Positions 15,501-27,139 of a DNA stretch of 64,000 nucleotides are shown in pieces; positions within the stretch are counted from its first letter, which is position 1, and each line of letters begins with the position of its first letter. This DNA comes from Punica granatum. Lineage: Eukaryota > Streptophyta > Magnoliopsida > Myrtales > Lythraceae. The notes under the pieces were generated by a model, which was not told the DNA's origin, ran no database searches, and saw only the letters and a program-made list of their open reading frames with translations. Location of the stretch: positions 26,220,354 to 26,284,353 of the forward strand of contig NC_045132.1 of NCBI RefSeq assembly GCF_007655135.1, given 5' to 3'. A program made the translations under genes and the position numbers.

Positions 15501-16317
15501 TGGTCTCCTGTTGAAACCATAGCCACATCAGGTCGAGCTGTTGACTATAACATAATATCAGGAACATCGATGTCGTGCCCGCATGTGTCCGCCATTGCAG
15601 CGATCCTAAGATCTGCCCATCCTTCTTGGAGCCCTGCAGCAATTAAGTCCGCAATAATGACAACAGGTAAGCTTCAACATCAAGTAAAGAAATATATATA
15701 CATATATATTTCTTTTCCATACTAACAAACGGTAATTTTAACTATTCTAATTCGCAGCAACTCCCATGGACAACAGTAAGAAACTCATTGGAAAGAACCC
15801 GAACGGCTCTGAGACCACACCCTTTGACTATGGTTCGGGCCACGTGAACCCTGCTGCCGCGCTGGACCCAGGCCTTATCTATGACTTCGACTCCGCCGAC
15901 GTGATCAACTTCCTATGCAGCCTCGGTGCCGGCCCTTTGGAGCTCAAGAACCTGACTGGGGAGCTGCTCTCCTGCCCAAAGAATCTGACCCCGTCCTACG
16001 ACCTTAACTACCCTTCAATTGGAGTGGCCAATATGAGTGGGAGCTTATCGGTCCATCGAACAGTCACTTACTATGGTCAGGGTGCTGCGGTTTACAGTTC
16101 ATATGTAGAGTATCCGGCTGGTGTGAAGCTCACTGTGAATCCTCCTCAGCTTAAGTTCTCACAGGCAGGGGAGAAGTTGACCTATAGGATAGATTTTACT
16201 CCCTACCAGAGCAGCAATGGGAGCTTTGTGTTCGGGTCATTGACATGGAGCAATGGTGTGCACCAGGTCCGGAGTCCTATTGGCCTCAACGTGGTCTCAG
16301 TCTCCAACAGAGACTGA
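12528..16317 (+). CDS. Subtilisin-like serine protease A (plant SBT family, peptidase S8), intact
   Basis: Eleven exons: 12528-12611, 12839-12930, 13037-13134, 13228-13380, 13473-13584, 13800-14337, 14564-14658, 14798-15037, 15264-15378, 15462-15666 and 15758-16317. They encode 763 residues, normal for an SBT. A signal peptide (about 1-23) precedes an I9-type prodomain ending near SWEFLGV. The catalytic triad is Asp141 (VIVGVIDTG), His216 ([11 protein letters not shown]) and Ser545 (GTSMSCPH); the oxyanion Asn is 320 (SASAGNS). A PA domain is inserted around [11 protein letters not shown], and a C-terminal Fn3-like domain follows [11 protein letters not shown]. The product is probably a secreted, apoplastic protease that cleaves proteins or propeptides. 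Introns 2 and 8 use GC donors (AG|GCAAGG and AG|GCAAGT), because no GT donor keeps the frame. SBT subgroup not assigned. ATG at 12528 is followed by a second ATG. Confidence 0.9.
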
Positions 16318-17298
16318 GGAATACTGTAATTTTCTTCGAACTGGTAGTAAAGCTTTCCACCGTAATTTCATAATGATTTCATTTCTAGTGTCTGTAGCAA
16401 TGACATGGAAATTGCATAACAAAGCTTCAGACATTCAATATTACATAGAATACGACAATAACCATCCAAATTAGCAGTATGAAGCAATAAAATAAATCGT
16501 TGATTTGATTTGAGTCCTACTCGAACCAAGCAGTCTCCTAGCTTCACTCGAAGCTAAGCAAGTTTCGGGCAGTCCATATGGTTTCAGTGAACAAAATAAA
16601 ATGTTTATGGGCATATCGTCCTTACAAATATATGGAGTTTTCAAATGGACGAAGGAATTCAGGCAGAACAATTGTATAAATATAGAGAAATTGCAAAAGA
16701 CCAATGGAATTCATACGTCTAAAATGGAAGGGTCGTCTTGTTCGATAATATGACTTAGGATGCTCACATTATCTTTTATCTCGTGTGAGAACACAGGCAT
16801 TTAGCACCTGTATAAGCTTAATATGTATGTATATATAAAGCACAAACCTGATAGCCGATATATTCAATTAGCTTACTCTGACTCTGCCAATGAGACCCGG
16901 TTGTGTATGGCAAACCAGCTGTTCAGGAAAAAGAAGAAAAAAATCAGAATATTAATCGTGAAAGCCAACAACATTTTTCCTTTTCCATCCTCTGTAATTT
17001 CTTATTTCGGGTACGAGATCGATTGTGATATTCGGAACTTGTTTGAACTATGATCCGCATAGTATAATAGTTGATGAAGACAAACACTTGCTCTTGTCCT
17101 AAGCATTTACATGAGCCGGCTGGAAAAAATTCCATGCAGAATCTTCGGAAACTCTGTCATACTAATCTACAGCCGGCTCTTCAATTTTTGCTCTTTATCC
17201 TTTTGTTTACAATAAGATAATTACATTTGGTAATAGTTCCTGTCTTGTTGCATAAGAAGCAGAACGAATTTTCAAACCCTCTTTGATACATTACCAAG
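16318..17298. other. Spacer between subtilase A and pseudogene B
   Basis: No gene. It holds the 3' flank of A and the degraded promoter of B. The site GATTTCATTT at about 16376-16385 is the empty counterpart of the copia insertion in copy 2. Upstream of B, GAGCCGGCTGG (17113-17123) and AGCCGGCTC (17171-17179) keep the palindrome seen before A. Confidence 0.6.
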
Positions 17299-20200
17299 AT
17301 GAGGACTGCCGCTCTAATTGCGCTCCTCTTCTTATGGAGCCTTGCTTTAGCAAGCAATGTTGCCACCTCCGGTGCAACCCTAGAGTAAATTTGATCTCTC
17401 GTGTACTTTCTCATACCAGTGGTTTTCGCTCTTTCTCCCACTCTAAGGAGCTCATAACTGTAAACTACCCAGAACAATTCTCAAATCCAGCAGACTTCTT
17501 AGTCCGAAGCATCCCCAATATAAACATAGTCAATAAGCATTATTTTCCGAATAAAAGCATCTGATTATCGTGATGATTACTTTTTTCTGAGTAATCTGAA
17601 GCATTACATTGTTTACTTGGGGTCCAACTCGAATCCCGATTCGGAATCTGTTGATCAGAGAAAACCATGAACTCCTATCTTCAGTAACTGAAAGGCAAGG
17701 TACTGATCCGAGCAGATCTATGGAGCTAATTCAATTGCAAGACAAAATGAATTCCATATGAATGTTGATGCTTATGTTTTATGGCAGTCTTGATAAAGCA
17801 CGAACTTCAGTGTTTCACCACAACAGCGAAAGCTTGCAAGGCTTCTCGGTTGTGCTCACACAAGAACAAGTTCAACAAATTTCCAAATATAAAGCTCAAC
17901 TTAGTTCGTCGACGAATGTGGATTTGCATAGACCAAGCTTCTTTTGATTTCCTGCAGGGAAAAGCGAAGTTGTCTTCATCTTTGAGAGCAGGATGAACCA
18001 ACTGCACACGACTCATTCCTGGGAATTCCTGCACACAACAATGTCCGATGTAATTCTTGGCATAATCGACACCGGTACTAATATTCCCCCATATCTCTCT
18101 CATCTTTCACTGTTTCTTCCTCTATCTGACCACTTTGGCTGGTTAGGTCGATTGTTTCTTCTGCAGGGATTTGGTCTGAATCCCAGAGTTACAGTGACAC
18201 TGGACTAGGCCCTTCTCCGGAAAGATTCCAGGGTGAGTGCATTCCAGGTGATAATTTTACTTTGGCCCACTGCAACAGGTAAAACCTTCGTATATCCAAT
18301 ACATTTCTGGCTTCTATCTTAAAAGCTTAATGTTCTTAGAACCACTGGAAATTGGTCCGGCACCGTTGCAGTAGTTACCAATCAATACAGCATCATGCCT
18401 GTGTTGAAACAGATCATGCTAGCAAAGAGTTGGCATAGTGCACTCTCTGAATTCTACAATATAATTTCTGTTTGGGATTTGCAGAAAGATCATAGGTGCA
18501 AGGTACTATTAAAAGGTACTATTACAAAGGGTTTGAAGCCGATGACGGGCCCCTTGAGTCATTCAATCAGACGTTCTTCTGGTCAGCACGGGACAGTGAT
18601 GGGCATGGGACCCACATGAGCTCAACAATAGTTGGTTCCATGGTCGATGATGTTAGCCCGTATGGCTTGGGCTAAGGGACTGCAAAGGGTGGGGCTCCAA
18701 GTGACCGACTGGCTGTCTACAAGGCCTGTTGGTTCAACCTTTGCCGTGATGCTGATATTTTGGCAGCCATGGACGATGCTAAAAGCGACAGAGTTGATAT
18801 ACTCTCCCTATCCATTGGCCCTGCTCCTCAGCAGCCAAGTTATTTCCACATTGCAACTCAATCGGACAGTTTCACGCATTCCAGAGGGACTTTCTTGTCT
18901 CTGCATCAGCAGGGAACTTTTTTTTTACCTGAAACTGCAACCATTGTTGCTTCATGGATTCTTGCTGTGGCCGCCAGCACAGTGGACTGAGAGTTCATCA
19001 CGAACATATATCTTGGAAACTCAAAAATTGTAAAGGTATTCCTGAAGAAATATTATCCATCTCGAGTATCTAAGTTTAATTCATGGAAAGGGAATTTGAG
19101 AAAAACTTATGGAAAGGTAACTTAATTGAATCACCATGGTGCATTTTTTACTTCTAGAGGTATCTAATTTTTTTAATTCAGACATGATTAGTTCAATCTT
19201 CGTGTCGTGAGAAATACTCGAAAATCATAAATACGTTCTTGCAGGTTTACTCTCTGAACCCCTTTAAAATGGAAACTTCTTATGGATTAATATCTGGACG
19301 TGCTGCAGCAGCTCCAGGAATTATGCCAAGAATTGCAAGGTTTGTATCTTCTGCATTTCGGTATACATCCCGATGACAGCAAGTCACATACAAAGGTTTC
19401 GAATCCCATCTTTTAATTTTTGCCACTTTTCTTGTAACAGCTGATGCAGGAACAATACCTTAGGTCCAAATTTGGTTAAGGGGAAAATTGTGGTGTGCAC
19501 CCTAGGGACGCTATTGTCTGATAACTGGAGGGCCAGGGCTGATGCTGTAAGGGCTGCCGGAGGGGTTGGAATGATTCTTGCGGATCCGATCGCCAAAGAT
19601 GTCGGGTTTCAGTTAGCAATCTCGGGTTCTCTGGTCACTCCACTGGAAGCAGCAGAGCTTGAAGCTTATCATGCAACAGAAAGGCGGGTCCCAAAACTTC
19701 TCGAAGCTCTCAGTAGCTACAGTTAACATCGAACTTGAACTGCCTAGACCTGATGAGCGATGATGGCCTGGCGAGGCAGGATGTGGACAGCTTTGCTCCA
19801 AATCTCGTGCTCCACCAGCGGACGGCATTGGCAATCCTCAGGTCGATTTTGATCATCTTGATGACACTACGGTCATGACAGTTATCCGACTGCTCGAATC
19901 GTTGCGACGACAACTGTGCTGCAGACAAAGCCTGCCCTGGCGATGGCGATGTTTTCTTCAATGGGACCGAACATCATAAACCAGAAATCATTAAAGTAAG
20001 TTCGGGTCCAACTACGTAACTTTTCTAATGTTTCCTTCCATTATTTTTTCTTGATGTCAGGTGTTCCGGTCTATCCATTTAGAGCCCGATATATCTGCAC
20101 CAGGAGTCTAACATTCTGGCAGCGTGGTCTCCAGTTGCAACCACAGCCACATTGGGTCGATCCATTGAGTATAACATACTATCAGGAACATCCATGCAGT

Positions 20201-20624
20201 ACCCGCGCGTGTCCGCCATTGCAGAGATCCTAAAATCCGCCCATTGCAGCGGAGCTCAAGAAACTTGACAAGGGAACTGCTCTCCTGCCCAAAGAATCTG
20301 ACCCCGTCCTACAATCTTAACTACCCTTCAATTGGAGTGGCCACCATGAGCGGGAGCTTTTCGGCCCATCGGAAAGTCACGTACTACGGTCAGGGTCCCA
20401 CAGTTTACAGTCCATATGTAGAGTATCTGGCTGGAGTGAAGCTCACAGTGAGCCCTCCTCAGCTCAAGTTCTCAAAGGCAGGGAAGAAGTTGGCTTACAG
20501 GATAGATTTTACTCCTAACCACAGCAGTAACGGGAGCTTCGAGCTCGGGTCATTGACAAGGAGCAAAGGCGTGCACCGGGTCCAGAGTCCTATCAGCCTG
20601 AACGCGGTCTCAGTCTCCAACTGA
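17299..20624 (+). pseudogene. Subtilase pseudogene B
   Basis: Homologous exon by exon to subtilase A but disabled. The exon 1 donor is altered, and an extra T in exon 2 (about 17650) shifts the frame. Exon 4 lacks about 45 bases near 18030. Exon 6 has a 13-base tandem duplication near 18501-18525. Stops occur in frame at 18673-18675 (CGA-type codon to TAA) and 18988-18990 (CGA to TGA after GTGGAC). An extra T gives GTCTAAC at 20106-20112. A deletion joins the middle of exon 10 directly into exon 11 near 20245-20260, removing intron 10. The C-terminal Fn3-like segment (20244-20624) remains open but is not a gene on its own. Transcription is possible, but no full protease could be made. Confidence 0.9.
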
Positions 20625-21427
20625 GACTGAGAATACTATAATTTCTTCGGTCAGGTCCTCTGGTAGACTCCAAAGAGGTTCATTTCCTTCCAGAGGGCTA
20701 ACTGAAGCTGGAACAACAGTCATTAGCGTGTGTTTTGCATCTGTTGCACTGATCCAGTAGTCGGACTATAGCTATAATGCACAGCGCGCAATTTCAAATT
20801 TATATCGTTTCCGTTATCTCTAGCAAATACAAGAATAACTGCCCGAACTATCAGCATCAACATAAATGGGAGAAAATATTGGGTGAGTAGTACACAGTGA
20901 GGTAAAGTTACAACAAGTGTCCCGCTGGACAACTGCCTATCTTTTTTTCGGTAAGAGGACAACTCTCCCTCTTTGGTACTTTACAGGTGTCATTCAAGGG
21001 TGGAGTTTTACAGTCACCTGGGTGTTTATTATTCACTCAATATTTTCCACATAAATGGTCGACTTGATTCGAATTCAACCCGAACCAAGCAGTCTCCTAG
21101 CTCGGCTTGAAGCAGCTGAAGTTTAAGGCAATCTGTTTTATCGGATCAGACGTTTATGGGGTCAGATGACGGTATATTCATTCAGCAAAAGATGCCTGTA
21201 TAAATTTACCGGAAAAAAAAAAAGATGCCCGTATATTCAACAGATAAGTTTACAGAGAGTTTCCAGATGGATGAATAAATACTGAATACTTCTCATTCCT
21301 AGGAAGTGTTATGGGCCGAAATTGGGCTTTTAACCCAATAGGTGAGCCCAAATCCTCCTAGTCCATAAGAAGACAAGATCCCCCTTTCGCGTAGGACGAA
21401 GCTGTTCGGAACTCGTAATAATCAGTA
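20625..21427. other. Distal end of duplication copy 1
   Basis: Non-coding. It is colinear with 33542-34337 at the end of copy 2, including a TGGGCTTTnAnCCCAATAG segment near 21325-21345 and GAAGCTGTTCGGAACTCGTAAT at the junction. No gene seen. Confidence 0.6.
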
Positions 21428-22019
21428 ATTGCCGTGATTTGTAATTTATGTTGGTTAACTGTTCTCAGATCCAAGGAATCACATTATCTTTTAAGCTTCT
21501 TTAGTATTGGGAAGACTACTTCTTTTACTTCCCATTCGCATACTTGTTTCATAGAGTACGCCGCGACCTTGTTGGTTAAGGACCTTGTTGCTTCTGTCTG
21601 CAAACGTTCCCCATGGAGTTCTCATTGATGGCATACTGTGGGTCTAAGTCCGATGGCTGTCATCTTCGATAATACGATTAAGCATTCTTACATTATTTCT
21701 GGTATCTTGTCCGAGAACAGTCATTTGGCAGTCACTTGGCATCTAATAAGCTTACTATTTTTGTATGCGTTCTATTTGCATACTCTGTCAACATGAGCCG
21801 GTCATCTGAGCTGGTTGTCTTGAGAAAATATCCATTGAGTATTACTCATCTACTTTGGATAAGTAACGATCAATCAAAATGCTTATAAATGAGAGTTTGT
21901 GGACCCGTTGTGGGGTTAGTTTTTCACTTTTAGACATTATAATTGGGTGTTACATAACTAAGTGGTTGAGTATAACTCAGCAAATATTTGCTCGGTTGTC
22001 TTGTACTCTAGTGCCTCGT

Positions 22020-22357
22020 TGATGCGGCAAAAAACAGGCAATTTTATGTTATTTGGGCGTTTTTGCAATTTTTAGGGAATAGTTTATTTCCTTTGTTATA
22101 AATTCGTTTCCTTAGTTATAATTTCGTTTATGCCTATTTAAGCGTTGTAAGCCCTAAGGCTAAAGACAATAGCTTTTTGGATGAATAAAATTTCGAGAGA
22201 ATATTTTCTCTATTTTTTCAAATTCGGCATTGATTGAATCAACGAATTTGATGCTTATTCCCTAGTATTTGTAGAATCAACATATTATAGAAGATTGTTT
22301 TCTGGGATTCGTGCGTGAATCAACAAATTACAATTATTCTTTAGCTTCGCTGCGTCA
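22020..22357. mobile_element. Solo LTR (338 bp) in the promoter region of subtilase A'
   Basis: The block starts TGATGCGGC and ends GCTGCGTCA, i.e. TG...CA ends. It is flanked by a 5-bp target-site duplication CTCGT (22015-22019 and 22358-22362). Copy 1 has the uninterrupted site near 11945-11955. Inside, on the plus strand, CCTATTTAAGCG could act as a TATA box and GAATAAAATTT as a polyadenylation signal, as in an LTR. No second LTR or internal region is present, so it is a recombination product. It lies about 600 bases upstream of the A' start codon. Confidence 0.85.
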
Positions 22358-22559
22358 CTCGTTTATGGCAAAACTGCAGTAAAGAAAAATAAAGTTCCGT
22401 TTTTAGAATGCTAATTGAAAAAGCCAAGAACATTGCTATCGATCGTGCATAATTAATTCTCTCGGGAGATTGAGGTGCATATGCACATCAATGAGAAAGA
22501 TTGGGGTACGTATGTACATTGTTGCTGCGAATGCAGCATGGATGGCAAAGCTTTAGCCT

Positions 22560-22953
22560 GCATTTAATGCTGCGATATTATGGAACATGATTTGTTCCAA
22601 ATTGTAACAGTACGATCATGGAACATCAACTTATTTGAAACTATCATCGGCATATCCTAACTTCCTAAGTAAAGAAAATCTTTGGCGCTTCGATAAGTAT
22701 ATTTACTAAAAGTCGATGGAGACAAAACAGTTGCAAGCGTCTATTGTTCTAAGCATGACATGAGCCGGCTGGAAAGAATTCCATACAGAACCTTCTGAAA
22801 CTCTTCACACTAATCACTAGCCGGCTCTACTTCGATTTTGTTCTTTTTCATTCTTAATTTTCAATAAGATAAATTTCATGGGTCCTATACGTAGTTCCCA
22901 CATTGTTGCAGAACAACCAAAACAATTTTTCGATCCTTTTTTGTTACATTGCC
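22560..22953 (+). promoter_or_regulatory. Promoter and leader of subtilase A'
   Basis: Colinear with the A promoter. The TATA-like element is changed to GTATATTTAC at about 22697-22706. The palindrome arms are GAGCCGGCTGG (22762-22772) and AGCCGGCTC (22819-22827). Confidence 0.4.
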
Positions 22954-25900
22954 ATGATGAGATCTTCCGCTCTAATCGCGCTTCTCTTCTTGTCAAGCTT
23001 TGCTTTAGCAAGTAATGCTGCCACCTCTGTTACAAAGGTACCACATCTCAACCTCTCGCGTACATTGTTCATGCATTGCCAACCGAGAATGGCGCACGTG
23101 ATAAACCGGTATTTAAGGTTAAAAGAGTTTCTAACTCATATCGATGGTTTTCGCTCTTTCTCCCTCGCAAGTATCCCGAGTGATTCTCAATAAGCACGAC
23201 TTTTCCGAGTAAGAGCATGTGATTGTCGTGGGTGATTACTTTTTCCTGTATGTAATATCTGCAGCATTACATAGTTTACATGGGGCCCCACTCCCATCCC
23301 GACTCGGAATCTGTGATCAGAGCAAACCATGAGATGCTATCTTCAGTAACTGAAAGGCAAGGAACTGATCCGAGCAGCTATGCAGAGCTCACTTATAATA
23401 TGCTGTTTAACTGCAAAAGAAATGAATTCCCTACAAAATGTTGATTTATGTTTTGGTGGCAGTCTTGATGAAGCACAGACTTCAGTGGTTCACCACTACA
23501 GCAAAAGCTTCCAGGGCTTCTCGGCTTTGCTTACACCTGAACAAGCTGAACAACTTTCCGGTAATGATAAATCTAAACTTAGGTCGTAGATGGTTACATT
23601 ACACCTACTTTTAACTAAGCCTGAACAACCAAGCTTCTTTTGATTTGCCGCAGGGAAGGGCAAAGTCATCTCCATCTTTGAGAGCAGGATGAAACAACTG
23701 CACACGACTCATTCCTGGGAATTCCTAGGAGTGAATTCCCTCCAGTATGAAGGCCGAATGCCCTCAGGTTCAATGTTTGATGTAATTGTCGGCGTGATAG
23801 ACTCTGGTACATATATTCCTAAATATCTCACTCATCTTGCCCTGCTTCTTCCTCTTTTTGATCTGATTTGCCGGTTTCATCTATTGTTTCTTCTGCAGGA
23901 CTTTGGCCTGAGTCCCGAAGTTATGATGACACAGGATTAGGCCCTGTTCCGGAAAGGTTTAGGGGTGAATGCATTCCAGGAGAGAATTTTACTTCAGCTC
24001 ACTGCAACAGGTACTACATCGTATCTTTGGTATATCAAATATATTCCGTGCCTCCATCTTGAAAGCTTAATGCTCTTAGAACGATTGGAAATTGGCCCGG
24101 CATTACAATAGTTACCAATAAATACAGCATCATGCCGCAGGCAAAACAGATCATGCTAGCAAAATCAGTTGGCATAGTGTGCTCTTAGAATTCTGCATAT
24201 AAAATTCCTGTTTGGAATTTGCAGAAAGATCATAGGTGCAAGGTACTATTACAAGGGGTTTGAAGCCGATGAGGGGCCCCTAGAGTCATTTAACCAGACG
24301 TTCTTCCGGTCAGCACGGGACAGTGGTGGGCACGGGAGCCACACGAGCTCGACAATCGCCGGGTCTGTGGTCGATGATGTTAGCCTGTATGGGCTGGGCC
24401 GAGGGACCGCGAGGGGTGGGGCTCCACGCGCCCGACTGGCCATGTACAAGGTTTGTTGGATCAACCTTTGCAGTGATGCTGATATTTTGGCAGCTATGGA
24501 CGACGCGATAAGTGATGGGGTCGATATACTCTCCCTCTCCCTCAGCCCTACTCCGCCTCAGCCTAGTTATTTCCACGACACAATCTCAATTGGAGTGTTT
24601 CACGCATTCCAGAAAGGCATTCTCGTCTCTGCATCAGCGGGGAACTCCTTTTTTCCACGAACTGCAATTAATGTTGCTCCATGGATACTTACTGTGGCCG
24701 CTAGTACAGTGGACCGAGAGTTCACCACGAACATATATCTCGGGAACTCAAAACTTGTAAAGGTATTCCTTAAGAACTTATTATCCAACTGAGAAGTATC
24801 TAAATTTAATTCATGCCTGTTCACCAGAAGAAAGGAACATTGATTTGCAATTGATAATCAATTAAAATATGTAAAAACTTTAATCGAGTTCAGTATTATG
24901 GAAAGGCATCTAATGTTTTGAATTCAAACACGAGTGGTTTCGTGTCCCCAGAAATATTTAAAAAAATCACGAGTCTGTTCTTGCAGGGTTACTCTCTGAA
25001 CCCTTTCAAAATGGGAACTTCTTATGGGCTAATAGCAGGGAATGCTGCAGCAGCTCTTGGGATTCCGTCAAAGAATGCAAGGTATGCATCTTCTGTACTT
25101 TGTTATATGCCCTGATGACAGTAAGTTAGATACATTCATTTTACATTCATGAAATCACCGGCTTAGAAAGGGTTTCAAATTCTGTGCCTTATTTCCTGCT
25201 ACTTTTTTTGTAACAGCTACTGCAAGAGCAGTACTTTAGATCCAATTTTGGTTAAGGGAAAAATTGTCGTCTGCACCCTGGAAGAATTGACAGACAATCG
25301 AGAGGAGAAGGCCAACACTGTAAAGGTCGCCGGAGGGATCGGAATAGTTCTCGTGGATCCGCTTGCCAAAGATGTCGGGTTTCAGTTTGCAATCCCAGGT
25401 TCTGTGATCACTCCATTAGGAGCAGCAGAGCTTCAAGCGTATGTTACAACAGAAAGGCAAGTCCTGACACCTCCGGAAGTTCTTATTATCCAGTGTTCAC
25501 ATTGTACTTGAACTATGTAGACCCGGTAATGGCCGGCAGCCCGCCCAGCCAGGATTTGGACAGGATTGCTCCAACTTCTGTGCACCAGGGGCAGGCTGTC
25601 CTGGCTTTAAAATTAATTAACTTGAGGTAGATTTTGATCATCATGGTGACTTTACGGCCATGACAGGTATCCAACTGCTCAAATTGTTCCGACAACAATT
25701 GTCCTGCAGACGAGGCCAGCCCCAACAATGGGGATGTTTTCTTTGATGGGACCGAACATCATAACACCAGATATCATCAAAGTAAGTTCCAGTACAACCA
25801 TAACTTTTCTTATGTCCCCTGTCCTATTTCTTCTCCTGATGTGAGGTTTTTCCGTCGACTACAGCCTGATATAACTGCACCGGGAATCAACATTCTGGCT

Positions 25901-26102
25901 GCGTGGTCTCCTGTTGCAACCAAAGCCACATCAGGTCGAGCTGTTGACTATAACTTAATATCAGGAACATCGATGTCGTGCCCACACGTGTCCGCCATTG
26001 CAGCGATCCTAAAAGCTGCCCATCCTTCTTGGAGCCCTGCAGCGATTAAGTCCGCAATAATGACAACAGGTAAGCTTCAACATCAGGTAAAGAAATAGAT
26101 AT

Positions 26103-26136
<34 letters not shown>

Positions 26137-26731
26137 CCATACTAACAAACGCAAATTTTAACTATTCTAATTTGCAGCAACTCCCATGGACAACACTAAG
26201 AAGCTCATTGGAAAGAACCCGAACGGCGCTGAGACCACACCCTTTGACTATGGTTCGGGCCACGTGAACCCTGCTGCTGCGCTGGACCCAGGCCTTATCT
26301 ATGACTTCGACTCCGCCGACGTGATCAACTTCCTATGCAGCCTCGGTGCCGGCCCTTTGGAGCTCAAGAACCTGACGGGGGAGTTGCTCTCCTGCCCAAA
26401 GAATCTGACCCCGTCCTACGACCTTAACTACCCTTCAATCGGAGTGGGCAATATGAGTGGGAGCTTATCGGTCCATCGGACAGTCACTTACTATGGTCAG
26501 GGTGCTGCAGTTTACAGTTCATATGCAGAGTATCCGGCTGGTGTGAAGCTCACTGTGAATCCCCGTCAGCTCAGGTTCTCACAGGCAGGGGAGAAGTTGT
26601 CCTATAGGATAGATTTCACTCCCTACCAGAGCAGCAATGGGAGCTTTGTGTTTGGATCATTGACATGGAGCAATGGTGTGCACCAGGTCTGGAGTCCTAT
26701 CGGTCTCAACGTGGTCTCAGTCTCCAACTGA
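22954..26731 (+). CDS. Subtilisin-like serine protease A' (SBT family), intact duplicate
   Basis: Eleven exons colinear with A: 22954-23037, 23265-23356, 23463-23560, 23654-23806, 23899-24010, 24225-24762, 24987-25081, 25217-25456, 25667-25781, 25865-26069 and 26178-26731. Exons 1-10 have exactly the same lengths as in A. The product has 761 residues; it lacks the last two residues of A because its stop comes two codons earlier. The triad is kept: Asp in GVIDSG (DTG in A), His in [11 protein letters not shown] and Ser in GTSMSCPH. The oxyanion Asn in SASAGNS is also kept. Introns 2 (23357) and 8 (25457) again require GC donors. Intron 10 has gained a (TA)n microsatellite. Upstream lies a solo LTR that A lacks, so the two proteases may differ in expression. 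Secretion and apoplastic proteolysis are inferred from family. Confidence 0.9.
26099..26134. repeat. (TA)n microsatellite in intron 10 of subtilase A'
   Basis: An uninterrupted alternating TA run in place of the shorter ATATATACATATATAT at the same position in A (about 15691-15708). Likely polymorphic. Confidence 0.8.
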
Positions 26732-26799
26732 GACCGAGGAATACTGTAATTTTCTTCGAACTGGTAGTAAAGCTTTCCACTGTAATCTCATAATGATTT

Positions 26800-27139
26800 T
26801 GTTAGGTCTCTTAATTCAATCATCACAGTAGACCAGCAGAACTCAATTTAGAGAGAATGAGAGAATGCAGATTTTTGAGAGAGAATGGAAACTGTCTACT
26901 TCTTCATTAATTGGAAAAACTTCAGTTACCAACACCAATAGACACCAGTAAAAAACATGAACAGAACAGGACCAGAATTGCATTTAACGTGCAAAAAACA
27001 AACTCCTAAAAATATGCTAACTGATTCCTTAAGAATAGCAATCTAAGAAAACAGATAACTACATAACTGATCAAAAAACAAAACGACACAGCAAGACTAG
27101 CAGTAGCTCTGATGCACTTCAATTGGTGTAGCTCCAACA
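26800..27139 (-). repeat. 3' LTR of the copia element
   Basis: 340 bp. On the plus strand it starts TGTTAGGTCTC and ends GCTCCAACA. It has about 30 mismatches to the other LTR, counted by eye. Confidence 0.93.

Larger units (their letters stand above)
11014..21427. repeat. Tandem segmental duplication, copy 1 (subtilase A + pseudogene B)
   Basis: The unit starts inside the SKD1 3' flank at ATTGCCGTGATTTG and reaches 21427, where the same start sequence recurs at 21428. Matching landmarks include the SKD1 3' flanking segment (11017-11380 against 21431-21650), subtilase A (12528 against 22954), subtilase B (17299 against 30190) and the distal end (about 20640-21427 against 33560-34337). Subtilase start codons in the A copies are 10426 bases apart. 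Copy 1 carries a repeat at about 11495-11780 that copy 2 lacks. Confidence 0.88.

Noticed and set aside
20244..20624. Separate small protein with a Fn3-like domain
   Set aside because: It is exon 11 of pseudogene B fused to part of exon 10 by a deletion, without promoter or start context.
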